Of a stretch of 64,000 nucleotides of DNA, positions 8,200-16,661 are shown piece after piece. Position 1 is the first letter of the stretch. Every line of letters begins with the position of its first letter. The notes beneath the pieces are model-generated. The model did not search any database, was not told where the DNA came from, and was given only the letters and a program-made list of their open reading frames with translations. The stretch comes from Parachitinimonas caeni (GTDB taxonomy: Bacteria; Pseudomonadota; Gammaproteobacteria; Burkholderiales; Chitinimonadaceae), in NCBI RefSeq assembly GCF_030129945.1, contig NZ_JARRAF010000011.1, forward strand, positions 1 to 64,000, written 5' to 3'. The translations under genes and the position numbers were made by a program.

Positions 8200-9078
8200 A
8201 TGCATCGAATACGGGGTCTGATCGTTAGTCTCTTCCTGTTGGCAGCAGGGGGCATCAGCTGGGCCGTGGCGCCCTTGCAAGCCGGAAAAGGCAGTTTTGT
8301 ATTCGAAACGGCACAAGCTGCCGATAATAAACCATTAACGGTTTGGTATTACAAGCCGGCAGGTTTGAAGCCGGATGCCAGAGTCTTGTTTGTGATGCAT
8401 GGGGTAAAGCGGAATGGCGAGAAATACCGGGATGATTGGATACGTTATGCCGATCAATATAAATTCTTGCTGATTGCGCCAGAATTTTCAGAAAAATATT
8501 TTCCTGGTGATGCGTATCAATTTGGCAATATAAAAAACCCGAGCTTTACCGAGTGGAGTTTTATGCGGATCGAGCAATTATTTGCCGAGCTGAAACAAGC
8601 CGAGGGTTTGCAAGCGGATCAGTATTCATTATTTGGCCATTCAGCCGGGGCCCAGTTTGTGCATCGCTTCATGCTGTTTACCCCCATCAATAAGGTAGAC
8701 GTTGCCATCGCCGCCAATGCCGGCACTTACACCCTGCCTTATTACGCCAATGCCGGGGAGGCTGGGTTTCCGTGGAGCCTGGATCGCAAGTGGGTGGACG
8801 AAAACCAGCTCAAGGCGGTGTTTGGCCGCAAGCTGTGGGTCTTGCTGGGCGAGGCGGATATCGACCCCGACCACAAACACCTGTCGAAAAAGCCTGCTGC
8901 CATGGCAGAAGGCGCCAATCGGCTGGAGCGTGGCAAGCGCTTCTTTGCGACGGCCGAGAAGCTGGCGGCCAGCCTGAACACGCCATTGAACTGGCAGTTG
9001 AAGACGGTGCCGGGAGTCGGGCATAGCGACCAAGGCATGGCTAAAGCCGCCGCAAGGTGGTTGTTTGAACAGCGTTGA
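8200..9078 (+). CDS. Secreted alpha/beta hydrolase (LpqC / PHB-depolymerase-like)
   Basis: This 292-residue protein has a signal peptide (LIVSLFLLAAGGISWAVA). The oxyanion region is VLFVMHGVKRNGE, the nucleophile elbow is LFGHSAGAQ (serine near residue 147), the acid is likely in LLGEADIDPDH (near 217), and the histidine is in VPGVGHSDQ (near 275). It is therefore a complete esterase-type triad. It would act in the periplasm or outside the cell on an ester; related proteins include feruloyl esterases and PHB depolymerases, but the substrate cannot be assigned. The first half (to about 8690) is AT-rich like the genes before it, and the second half GC-rich like the genes after it, which suggests a recombination point inside the gene. 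Confidence 0.8.
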   Translation: MHRIRGLIVSLFLLAAGGISWAVAPLQAGKGSFVFETAQAADNKPLTVWYYKPAGLKPDARVLFVMHGVKRNGEKYRDDWIRYADQYKFLLIAPEFSEKYFPGDAYQFGNIKNPSFTEWSFMRIEQLFAELKQAEGLQADQYSLFGHSAGAQFVHRFMLFTPINKVDVAIAANAGTYTLPYYANAGEAGFPWSLDRKWVDENQLKAVFGRKLWVLLGEADIDPDHKHLSKKPAAMAEGANRLERGKRFFATAEKLAASLNTPLNWQLKTVPGVGHSDQGMAKAAARWLFEQR

Positions 9079-9167
9079 AAGCAGGCTGATTGGTTTGCCA
9101 GACCGGAATAAGCGGGGGTTTCCGGTAAACTGCCGCCTTTCCCCGAAGCTCTCGCTGTGTATTTGCC

Positions 9168-10574
9168 ATGCTGCTCTTGAACGCCCCCGCCATTTTTATT
9201 GACCTGGAAACCACTGGCGCCAACGCCGGCCGCGACCGCATCACCGAGATTGGCGTGGTGGAAGTCGGGCCCGAGGGCATGAGCGAGTGGAGCACCCTCG
9301 TCAACCCGAAAACACCAATCCCGCCTTTCATCCAGCGCCTGACGGGTATCAACGACGAAATGGTGGCCGATGCACCGACCTTCGCCGAGCTGGCGGAGGC
9401 GCTGCACGAGCGATTGGCGGGCCGCGTGTTCTATGCGCATAACGCCCGTTTCGACTACAGCTTTCTGAAGGCAGAATTTGCGAGGGTTGGGCTCAAGTTC
9501 CGGGCCGATGTGGTCTGCACGGTCAGGCTGTCGCGCAAGCTCTATCCAAACGAATACCGACACAATCTGGATACGCTGGTGGCCCGACATGGTCTCGGTG
9601 AAGAAGTGCGGCACCGCGCACTGGGCGATGCGCGGCTGATCTACCGCTTCATGCAGATCGTGCGCCGCGATATCGCCGAAGACACCATCGAAGCCGTACT
9701 GGCCGAGCTGAGCAAGCGGCCCACCCTTCCTCCCGGGCTGGATGCCGAGCAGCTCGACGATCTGCCGGAAGGCCACGGCGTTTATCTGTTTTACGGCGAT
9801 AACGATCTGCCCCTGTACGTGGGCAAGAGCAATACCTTGCGCAAGCGCGTGTTGTCGCACTTCACGGCGGACGCGACCAAGCAGGATCAGGATATTGCGC
9901 GGTCGATCAAGCGTATCGACTGGATCGAATGTGCTGGCGAGCTGGGGGCCTTGCTGCAGGAGGCCCGTCTGGTCAAGGCGCTGCAACCCCTGCATAACCA
10001 CCGGTTGCGGCGGCATGGCGAGCTGTGTGCCTGGCGTTTTCTGCCGAATGCCGAGGGCAATGCCAGGCCGGAGCTGGTATTCGCGCACGACGTTGATTTT
10101 GGCAAGACTACTGATCTGTATGGCTTGTATGCCAGCCAGCGTGAGGCGACCAACACCCTGCGCAAACTGGCGGAAGTGCATCGACTGTGCCATATCGCAC
10201 TGGGTCTGGAAAAGGCCGGCAAGCGTGCGGCATCCCCGTGTTTTGGTTTCCAGATTGGCAAGTGTCGGGGCGTCTGCGTGGGCAAGGAAGACAAGCTCGC
10301 CCATCAGGCCCGCGTCAGCAGTGTGTTGGCCAAGCTCACCCATGCCCGCTGGCCTTATCCTGGGCCGATTGCGGTGGTCGAAACCGAAGAGCGCACCGAC
10401 TCGACTCAGCTGCATGTCATCGACCGCTGGCACTACCTCGGCTCCGCCCGCGATGAAGCGGAACTGGCCGAGTTGGTGGCAGAGCGTGACAACGCTGAGT
10501 TCGACGTGGATGTCTACAAGATCCTGGTGAAGTTCCTGAGCGCTAAAAAGGCGGTTCAGGTGAAGGTTTTATAG
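9168..10574 (+). CDS. Exonuclease (DEDDh) / GIY-YIG endonuclease fusion
   Basis: This 468-residue protein fuses two nuclease modules. Residues 6-170 form a DnaQ-type 3'-5' exonuclease: FIDLETTGANAG (ExoI), the AHNARFDYSFL segment (ExoII) and HRALGDARLIYRF (ExoIII, DEDDh type). Residues about 200-285 form a UvrC/Cho-type GIY-YIG domain: GHGVYLFYGDNDLPLYVGKS, then RKRVLSHF. The remainder contains a cysteine-rich C-F-G-F-Q-I-G-K-C-R-G-V-C segment like that found in UvrC and Cho. The usual interpretation is DNA repair, with incision by the GIY-YIG domain and trimming by the exonuclease. The architecture is known in other proteobacteria but the biological role is poorly defined. It appears monocistronic. 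Confidence 0.9.
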   Translation: MLLLNAPAIFIDLETTGANAGRDRITEIGVVEVGPEGMSEWSTLVNPKTPIPPFIQRLTGINDEMVADAPTFAELAEALHERLAGRVFYAHNARFDYSFLKAEFARVGLKFRADVVCTVRLSRKLYPNEYRHNLDTLVARHGLGEEVRHRALGDARLIYRFMQIVRRDIAEDTIEAVLAELSKRPTLPPGLDAEQLDDLPEGHGVYLFYGDNDLPLYVGKSNTLRKRVLSHFTADATKQDQDIARSIKRIDWIECAGELGALLQEARLVKALQPLHNHRLRRHGELCAWRFLPNAEGNARPELVFAHDVDFGKTTDLYGLYASQREATNTLRKLAEVHRLCHIALGLEKAGKRAASPCFGFQIGKCRGVCVGKEDKLAHQARVSSVLAKLTHARWPYPGPIAVVETEERTDSTQLHVIDRWHYLGSARDEAELAELVAERDNAEFDVDVYKILVKFLSAKKAVQVKVL

Positions 10575-10601
10575 GGCGGGTGTTTTGAATGGCATCCCGC
10601 C
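10575..10601 (+). terminator. Hairpin after the exonuclease fusion gene
   Basis: GGCGGG pairs with CCCGCC across a loop of about 15 bases, directly after the TAG stop. There is no T-run, so termination is plausible but weakly supported. Confidence 0.4.
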
Positions 10602-10669
10602 ACACGGTCAGGCATATCCATCGCGCCCTGTGCAGAGGGATGACGGCAATAAGCAGAGGAGGTCTCTAG

Positions 10670-11395
10670 ATGAAACTGGCTTTGATTACCGGTGGCTCGA
10701 AGGGTTTGGGGGCTGCATTGGTGCAGCAGTATTGCGATGCCGGCTGGCAGGTGCGTGAGTATTCGCGGTCGGGTAGTGCTGCCGGCCACGTCGATTGCGA
10801 CTTTGCCGATCCGGCCGTAGTAACTGAGGTGTGCGGCAAGGATTTTGCTGCGCTGGCAACCGAGCAATGGGATGAAGTGGTGTTGATTCTGAATGCGGCG
10901 GTGCTCGACCCAATCGGGCCGCTGGCTGCATCGACCCCCGCCGACTGGCAGCGGCATCTGACGGTGAACGTAACGGCCACCATCACCGCACTGGGGCTGT
11001 TCATGCAACATTTTCAGGCGCTGCCCGCTGCCAAACGGGTGGCAGCAATTTCTTCTGGTGCCGCGCGCAAAGCCTATAACGGCTGGAGCCTTTACTGCGC
11101 AAGCAAGGCGGCGCTGGAGCATATGATCCGCTCCATTGCCATCGAGCAGCTGGCCGAGGCGCATCCGATTACCGCGATCAACATTGACCCCGGCGTCATT
11201 GACACCGCCATGCAGGCGACGATCCGCGCGGCGGGGGAGGATCGTTTTCCTGATCATGAGCGCTTTGTGCGCTATCACGCCGATGGTGTACTCAAGCCAC
11301 CGGCACGCGTGGCTGCGGCGATTCTGGCGATACTGGCCGACCCCTGCATTGGCGGAGAGCGCTATTCGGTCGAAGATCGTTTGGGTGGCCGTTAG
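10670..11395 (+). CDS. SDR-family oxidoreductase (benzil/sepiapterin-reductase type)
   Basis: This 241-residue classical short-chain dehydrogenase has the NAD(P) motif ALITGGSKGLG at the N-terminus, the LNAA variant of the NNAG motif, a catalytic serine in AISSGAARKAYNG, and the active-site pair in SLYCASKAALEHM (Y-x-x-x-K). The tail NIDPGVIDTAMQ is the usual P-G motif. Overall pattern recalls benzil reductases and sepiapterin-reductase-like proteins, which reduce diketones or pteridines with NADPH; the actual substrate is unknown. A good GAGGAGG ribosome-binding site precedes the ATG. Neighbours give no pathway context. Confidence 0.85.
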   Translation: MKLALITGGSKGLGAALVQQYCDAGWQVREYSRSGSAAGHVDCDFADPAVVTEVCGKDFAALATEQWDEVVLILNAAVLDPIGPLAASTPADWQRHLTVNVTATITALGLFMQHFQALPAAKRVAAISSGAARKAYNGWSLYCASKAALEHMIRSIAIEQLAEAHPITAINIDPGVIDTAMQATIRAAGEDRFPDHERFVRYHADGVLKPPARVAAAILAILADPCIGGERYSVEDRLGGR

Positions 11396-11489
11396 GCGCG
11401 GTTGACGTCTGGCTGGCTGATCGTCTTTGCCGATGCGACGGCAAGCCTTGGCGGTCAATCTCCCTGCGCCACGGGCGCACCCTTCCGTT

Positions 11490-12122
11490 TCACGTATTGG
11501 CTGGTGGAGGCGGTGAGACGGGCCAACTCTGCATGGCCAGCTCGGCAGACTGCAGCAATACCTCCTGGCTGGCGCCGTCGTGCGCCTGCACGGCCATTCC
11601 CTGAATCACCAGCGAGTAAAAGGTGGCGAGCGCCAGCGTGTTGGTGCCCACCGGCAATTCGCCTTCCACTATCGCCTGGTCGAGACGCTGCTGCAAAGCC
11701 TGTAAGGCGTCGCGTCGCATCTGGCTGAGCGTTTCTGCTATCAGCAGATGATCGCTGGCACATTGCACGTTGGCGGTTGCCACCATGCAGCCCGGCACAT
11801 GGCCGGCGCCAGTGAACTGCCTGGCTGCACCTTTGAGTACGGCATGCATCGCGGCAAACCCGCTGGTTTGTTCGGCCAATGCCTGCCTGAAGTATTCGGC
11901 ATGCTGTTGCTGATAGAGCTTGAGTGTCTCGAAGTACAGCGCATCCTTTGAGCCAAAGGCCGCATACAGGCTGGAGGACGTGATGCCGAGAGCCTCGATC
12001 AGCTGCGCCGTAGACGTACCTTCGTATCCCTGCTTCCAGAAGAGATCAAGTGCGGTGGCCAAGGCGGCTTCTCGGTCAAAAGCACGCGGGCGTCCTGCCT
12101 TGCGCCGGCTGACTGCGTCCAA
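11490..12122 (-). CDS. TetR/AcrR-family repressor of the adjacent dehydrogenase
   Basis: This 210-residue regulator has a TetR helix-turn-helix in residues 12-60 (GRPRAFDREAALATALDLFW, then STAQLIEALGITSSSLYAAF), where the recognition helix is GITSSSLYAAFGSK, typical of the QacR/YcdC-like group. The C-terminal ligand-binding domain contains the VPGCMVATA motif common in the TetR subgroup that senses electrophiles or quinones. It is divergent from the dehydrogenase gene at 12305. The spacer holds two copies of one palindrome positioned on both promoters, so it very likely represses both itself and the dehydrogenase. The inducer is unknown. Confidence 0.9.
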   Translation of the reverse strand: MDAVSRRKAGRPRAFDREAALATALDLFWKQGYEGTSTAQLIEALGITSSSLYAAFGSKDALYFETLKLYQQQHAEYFRQALAEQTSGFAAMHAVLKGAARQFTGAGHVPGCMVATANVQCASDHLLIAETLSQMRRDALQALQQRLDQAIVEGELPVGTNTLALATFYSLVIQGMAVQAHDGASQEVLLQSAELAMQSWPVSPPPPANT

Positions 12123-12218
12123 GATGTTTACTCCTCATAGTCAAATGGGGGATGGCGGCACGTAATGGCCGCCTTGCTTGCGCGCTGAGCGTGCTGAATT
12201 CATCCCCGGATTATATAT

Positions 12219-12234
12219 TGGAATGGTCAATCCA
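12219..12234. promoter_or_regulatory. TetR operator, distal copy
   Basis: TGGAATGGTCAATCCA is an imperfect palindrome (TGGA-x-TG-xx-CA-x-TCCA) identical over 16 bases to the second copy 53 bases away. It lies in the likely spacer of the leftward regulator promoter (TATAAT on the minus strand just beyond it) and about 9 bases upstream of the -35 of the rightward promoter. Confidence 0.8.
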
Positions 12235-12242
12235 AAAATAAA

Positions 12243-12272
12243 TTGACGAGTGCGATGCCTTGCTCATATTAT
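12243..12272 (+). promoter_or_regulatory. Sigma-70 promoter of the dehydrogenase operon
   Basis: TTGACG (12243-12248) and TATTAT (12267-12272) are separated by 18 bases, and both are close to consensus. The -10 overlaps the proximal TetR operator, as expected for steric repression. Confidence 0.75.
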
Positions 12273-12291
12273 GGAATGGTCAATCCATAAT
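12268..12291. promoter_or_regulatory. TetR operator, proximal copy overlapping the -10
   Basis: This has the same 16-base core as at 12219, here extended outward to a 24-base palindrome with arms ATTATGGA and TCCATAAT. It covers the -10 and start region of the dehydrogenase promoter and ends just before the GAGG ribosome-binding site. Confidence 0.8.
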
Positions 12292-12304
12292 TGAGGTAAA
12301 AATC

Positions 12305-13327
12305 ATGTTGCACACTTCCCGTCGTTACACCCTGGAGCCTTCTCCTGAGCGGTTTGTTTTGCAGCGCAGCGTTGGGACTACCGCTGAACTCTCACCAAAA
12401 CAGGTGCTTATCCGTGTTGCGGCTGCCAGCCTTAACTACCGTGACTGGTTGGTCCTGCATGGTGTGCGGGATAACCGGGCCGGGCTGGTGCCACTCTCTG
12501 ATGCTGCAGGGACGGTCGTTGCTGTTGGCAGCGACGTATCGCGCTGGCAGAGCGGTGATCGTGTCAGCCCTTCCTTTTTCTCAGCCTGGCATGACGGTGC
12601 CTTCCGGCCGCACCATCTGGCATCGGCTCTGGGTGGGGGGCAAACGGAAGGGGTGTTGGCGGAATACATTGTGGCGGATGAATCAGCCGTGGTTGCCGTG
12701 CCAGAGCATCTGAGTCTGGCTGAAGCCGCTACTTTGCCCTGTGCCGGCGTGACGGCATGGCATGCCCTGTTTGAGCGTGGCCAGCTGCAGGCCGGCGAGA
12801 CGGTATTGGTCCAGGGTACCGGCGGGGTGGCCATGTTGGCACTGCAGCTCGCAACGGCGCATGGAGCGAAGGTCATCGTGACATCTTCCTCCGATGACAA
12901 GCTTGATCGGGCCAAGGCGCTCGGGGCTTGGCAGACCATCAACTATCGTCGGGATGAGAACTGGGATCAGGCCGCGCTGGCGCTGACCGATGGCCAGGGC
13001 GTGGACCACATTCTGGAACTGGGCGGGCCGCAGACCTACGCCCGCTCACTCAATGCGGTGGCGCACGGCGGGCGAATTGCGCAGATCGGCGTTCTGACAG
13101 GGTTTGACGCCGCACCACACATCACGCCGATGCAGTTCAAGAACGCCAGCATCCACGGCATCTGCGTAGGCTCGGTCGCCCACTACGCCCGACTCAATCA
13201 ATTCATCACCCAACACCAGATCAAACCACGGATCGACCGGGAGTTCTCGTTTGAGGATGCTCCGGCCGCTTATCAGACGCTGGCCGATGCCGGTCATGTG
13301 GGCAAGCTGGTGATTCAACTCAACTAA
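12305..13327 (+). CDS. Zinc-type alcohol dehydrogenase-like / quinone oxidoreductase
   Basis: This 340-residue medium-chain dehydrogenase has an N-terminal GroES-like domain (LIRVAAASLNYRDWLVLHG, PLSDAAGTVVAVG) and a Rossmann domain with VLVQGTGGVAMLALQLA (G-T-G-G-V-A) as the nucleotide loop. The catalytic zinc cysteine of true alcohol dehydrogenases is replaced here (N-Y-R-D), as in quinone oxidoreductases and the zinc-independent subgroup. It probably reduces an alpha,beta-unsaturated carbonyl or quinone using NAD(P)H. ATG 12305 follows TTGAGG. It is controlled by the divergent TetR gene and probably co-transcribed with the AhpD-like gene 112 bases downstream, which suggests a detoxification unit. 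Confidence 0.88.
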   Translation: MLHTSRRYTLEPSPERFVLQRSVGTTAELSPKQVLIRVAAASLNYRDWLVLHGVRDNRAGLVPLSDAAGTVVAVGSDVSRWQSGDRVSPSFFSAWHDGAFRPHHLASALGGGQTEGVLAEYIVADESAVVAVPEHLSLAEAATLPCAGVTAWHALFERGQLQAGETVLVQGTGGVAMLALQLATAHGAKVIVTSSSDDKLDRAKALGAWQTINYRRDENWDQAALALTDGQGVDHILELGGPQTYARSLNAVAHGGRIAQIGVLTGFDAAPHITPMQFKNASIHGICVGSVAHYARLNQFITQHQIKPRIDREFSFEDAPAAYQTLADAGHVGKLVIQLN

Positions 13328-13439
13328 TTGTGTTGCGCGTGCTTGGCATGTGCCCAAGACCCGGTTTGCTGAATCGCCGATTCGGCAACCTTCGACCTGG
13401 ATTTTCTTACCCCTAGTTTTTCCTTACAGGAACTTGACC

Positions 13440-14003
13440 ATGAATACCCCATTTGCCCTCCATACCCAGGAAACCGCCCCAGTGGCCAGCCAGTCTTTAT
13501 TGCAAAGTGCCAAAGCCAACTATGGTTTTGTACCCAATCTGTTCGCGGGTATGGCCGAGAGCCCGCAGCTACTGGAAGCCTATCTGGCAACCAGTGCCGT
13601 GTTCAATCAGACCGAACTGAATGACACCGAAAAACAGGTGGTCATGATGACGGTCAATCGCCTGAACGACTGCACCTATTGCATGGCGGCGCACTCCATG
13701 GTTTCTACCATGAGTGGTGTGGCGCCAGATGTCCTGCAGGCACTGCGGGCCGGTACCCCGATTGCCGATACCAAGCTGGAGGCACTCCGCCTGTTCACGG
13801 TACGCATGGTGGAAAGCCGTGGCTGGCCAAGCGAGCAGGATCTGCACGACTTGTATGCCGCAGGATATGGTCGCCGGACAGCAATGGACGTTGTCTTGGG
13901 TATTGGCCTCAAGCTCATGTCGAACTATGCCGCTGCTATGGCCGACACCCCGCTGGACACCGTATTTGCGCCCCACGCCTGGTCAGCAACGCCCCATCGC
14001 TGA
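13440..14003 (+). CDS. Carboxymuconolactone decarboxylase / AhpD-like protein
   Basis: This 187-residue all-alpha protein has the AhpD-type active site NDCTYCMAAHSM (C-x-x-C followed by A-H) after EKQVVMMTVNRLN. Proteins with the C-x-x-C-x-x-x-H arrangement are usually thiol peroxidase-like rather than true decarboxylases. The start at 13440 follows CAGGAACTTGACC. It lies downstream of the TetR-controlled dehydrogenase in the same direction and probably shares its promoter, consistent with a role against electrophile or peroxide stress. Exact substrates are unknown. Confidence 0.85.
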   Translation: MNTPFALHTQETAPVASQSLLQSAKANYGFVPNLFAGMAESPQLLEAYLATSAVFNQTELNDTEKQVVMMTVNRLNDCTYCMAAHSMVSTMSGVAPDVLQALRAGTPIADTKLEALRLFTVRMVESRGWPSEQDLHDLYAAGYGRRTAMDVVLGIGLKLMSNYAAAMADTPLDTVFAPHAWSATPHR

Positions 14004-14141
14004 CCAGACCCATGCACCTCCCCCGCCCAGAGTACTGATCGCAAACGGCGCCTGTACCTCCGGCAGCGACCGCCTCCCGCAGCGAGGGCTGCCGACAGAC
14101 GGCCGGCAATCCTCTCTGGGTAGGCAGTGTGACTTTCTATA

Positions 14142-14169
14142 CTGAAATCAGTTGTTTGCTCTATTTCAG
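14142..14169 (+). promoter_or_regulatory. Inverted repeat just upstream of the caspase-like gene
   Basis: CTGAAAT pairs exactly with ATTTCAG across 14 bases. It ends four bases before the GGGGGAAG ribosome-binding site, and a possible -10 (TATACT) lies immediately upstream. It could be an operator or an mRNA hairpin near the ribosome-binding site. Confidence 0.35.
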
Positions 14170-14181
14170 ACGGGGGAAGTC

Positions 14182-16461
14182 ATGAAGCCGAATCGGGTAT
14201 TGCCATGGATGGTGGCCATGGCGCTGTGGGCACCGCCAAGTCTGGCAGGTGTGCCAGGGGAGTTTGTGCTGGCAGGCAAATCCAGTGGCGGGGCCAGCAA
14301 GCTCACCTTGAATCTGGATTTACGCCCGGCAACGGCCGACGTCGGCAAGAACGGCGTCGTCTTCGTCGCGGCATTCTGGCGGGGGGCGATTGTGTTCCTG
14401 ACGCCCTCCGGCTGGGTGCCGGCTACCGGCGCCCCGATTCCGTTGCAGTCCGGCGTGCTCGCCACTGGCACGATCCCGCTCTTGAAGGATGCGGATGTCG
14501 CAGCCTTTGATTGTGCGCAAATCTATGCCGGCTATGGTACGGACTACAGCAGCATGCTGGCCAACCGCAGTTTTGGCCTGATCTACGGCACCAGCGGCGC
14601 CAGCAATGGGACGTGTGACAATACCGCGCTGGCGCCATTCAATGGCCTGGGGGCTGTCGAGGGTTATCTCTACAGTGGTAGCGGCGGACTGCAGCTATCG
14701 CCCAAGTCCACACCGCCAAGCGGGACTTCCGCGCTGTCCGGGGCGACGGTGGCCATCGGCAGTGTGCAGGGCACAACCGACAGTACAGGCTATTTCAGCC
14801 TGCGGGGCGTGCTGGCGGGGGGCGGCAAGCTGAAAGTCACGGGTGCGACGAGCGGCGAATTCGGGGTGACGGTGGTGTCCGATACGCTGACGACACTGGG
14901 TACCCCAAGTGTTAGCCGCCAGCAGGCAATCGAGTTGGTAAAGGCCGAAGCGACCAAGGTTGGCAAAGTGGCAAGCATGCTGATCATGGGCAGTCAAAAC
15001 CCCTTGCCGACAGCTACCCGCGTGCGGTCGGCGCTGAAAAGTACCAGCGAACCGCTGGCATTTCGTACCTTGCCGGCACCTTCCTGGCTGTTCTGGGTGG
15101 ACTTCGAACCTTATCTGGCGTTTGGCCACGCTACCGCCGTGGTGACCGTCGATGCCGAGACCGGCGCCGTGCAAAGTACCTTGATGAACAGCTGGCCGTC
15201 GATCAATGGCAGTGAGTTCTATCGTGGCGAGTACAACAAAAACTCGGACGACCTCGTGTCATTCCCGACCGAAGAACCGACCGCTGCGATTCCCCTGGCT
15301 TCGGTGGCTACCCTGTACGACATCCCGGCCGAAGCTTACGAGCCCGCGCCAGTCATGAATGACCACGTTGCTGGCTGTACCGACCCGAAAACCTACGCGC
15401 TGCTGGTGCGGGGCTATGACGAATCCGACAGCGCCCGTGATGTTGAAAACATCAAGAAGATCATGGGAACACGCGGCCTTGGCGCCAATCCCGACATTAG
15501 CGAATACCTGGCGGGCAAAGATACCGACCCGGTATCGGTACTACGGGCCAAATTCACCGAGCTGTACGCCAAAATGCGGCCGTGTGACACCTTCTTCCTC
15601 TATATATCGGCCCATGCCACCAAGCCCAACGACTTCACCATCAAAGGCGTGAAACTCAAAATGGGCGGCGTGCAGCTGGAACGCAAAGTCACACCACCTG
15701 TCGCAGACGACGCTGGAACGGCAGATGAGTTTTCCGTCATAGATGCCCAGTTCGAGAAAATGCCGGCCTGCCATCTCTATACCATTGTCGATGCCTGCTA
15801 CTCCGGGGCCTGGATCCCCGAAATGAAGCGCGAGCTGGAAAACCGCACCGGCTTGAAAGCATTTGTGTTTACCTCCACCACCGATGCCGCCAAATCGGTC
15901 GGCTACAAATGGTGGTGGCCTACCGCCAGCACGGGTGGATGGTTCACGACCCAGCTCACCAGCGCCTGGCAGGATAGCTCGACCACCGCACAGTCTTCCG
16001 ACCCGCCCGAACTCAGCGGCACCGAAGCTGGCAAGGCGTTCTCCAAACCCTATAACAGCTACCGCATTGGCTTACCGGGCATCATTGGCCAGAAGCCGCA
16101 GTTCTGGATTCGCAACAAGCCCGATGAAACCTGCGGGTGCAGCCTGGGCTTCAGCCTGACCAAGCCCACCACCGAAGTCGCCGCTGCCTTTACCAATGGA
16201 ACGGGCAGCTGCGGTGCCAATACCACCTTCAATGACACCTTCAGCTTCAAGCAGGCTTGTTCCAGCTTCACCATGACTGAGTCGAACGGTAGCAGTTTCA
16301 CCGGCACCATCGACGATGCCGGCAATGTCGCCGCGAGCCGGGGCGGCAGTGAGCAGATGAGCGTCAAGCTACAAACCAGTGGTAGCGGAACCGGCAGCTA
16401 TGCCTTTACCAATGCCCAAGGTTGCAAGACGGTGTGGCAGGTGACTTTTACCCCCAAATAA
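14182..16461 (+). CDS. Secreted caspase-like (clan CD) protein
   Basis: This 759-residue protein has a signal peptide (VLPWMVAMALWAPPSLAG). An N-terminal region of about 180 residues resembles no family I recognise. It is followed by a carboxypeptidase-regulatory-like beta domain (residues about 185-240: SGATVAIGSVQGTTDSTGYF), a peptidase-propeptide-like region, and a caspase fold at about residues 400-620. The catalytic dyad of clan CD is visible: histidine in YISAHATKPNDF (near 477) and cysteine in TIVDACYSGAW (near 538). The C-terminus is a small beta-rich domain with several cysteines (CGCSLGFS, GSCGAN). The start follows GGGGGAAG. It is probably exported. A protease activity is inferred from the dyad only, and the target is unknown. 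Confidence 0.8.
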   Translation: MKPNRVLPWMVAMALWAPPSLAGVPGEFVLAGKSSGGASKLTLNLDLRPATADVGKNGVVFVAAFWRGAIVFLTPSGWVPATGAPIPLQSGVLATGTIPLLKDADVAAFDCAQIYAGYGTDYSSMLANRSFGLIYGTSGASNGTCDNTALAPFNGLGAVEGYLYSGSGGLQLSPKSTPPSGTSALSGATVAIGSVQGTTDSTGYFSLRGVLAGGGKLKVTGATSGEFGVTVVSDTLTTLGTPSVSRQQAIELVKAEATKVGKVASMLIMGSQNPLPTATRVRSALKSTSEPLAFRTLPAPSWLFWVDFEPYLAFGHATAVVTVDAETGAVQSTLMNSWPSINGSEFYRGEYNKNSDDLVSFPTEEPTAAIPLASVATLYDIPAEAYEPAPVMNDHVAGCTDPKTYALLVRGYDESDSARDVENIKKIMGTRGLGANPDISEYLAGKDTDPVSVLRAKFTELYAKMRPCDTFFLYISAHATKPNDFTIKGVKLKMGGVQLERKVTPPVADDAGTADEFSVIDAQFEKMPACHLYTIVDACYSGAWIPEMKRELENRTGLKAFVFTSTTDAAKSVGYKWWWPTASTGGWFTTQLTSAWQDSSTTAQSSDPPELSGTEAGKAFSKPYNSYRIGLPGIIGQKPQFWIRNKPDETCGCSLGFSLTKPTTEVAAAFTNGTGSCGANTTFNDTFSFKQACSSFTMTESNGSSFTGTIDDAGNVAASRGGSEQMSVKLQTSGSGTGSYAFTNAQGCKTVWQVTFTPK

Positions 16462-16661
16462 GGAGGGATTGACCATGCCCGATGGCTGAGTGAGCCGGTG
16501 CAGACATCGGGCGGAGGGTTCTGCGGCGTGAGGTGAGAGGCTCATATTGCCTTTCAGGAGCCAAGATCGTTGGAAATCCCTACACCTCTCACTTGCACTC
16601 CGCACTTTCATGCTGCCTTGCGCGAAGGGCAGCCATGCTTTCATTTTCAGGAGCACTATCC

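Noticed and set aside
8742-10433. A 563-codon minus-strand frame opposite the exonuclease fusion
   Set aside because: It is the antisense shadow of two well-supported genes (hydrolase end and exonuclease/GIY-YIG); its composition is that of a GC-rich third-position shadow with no recognisable domain.
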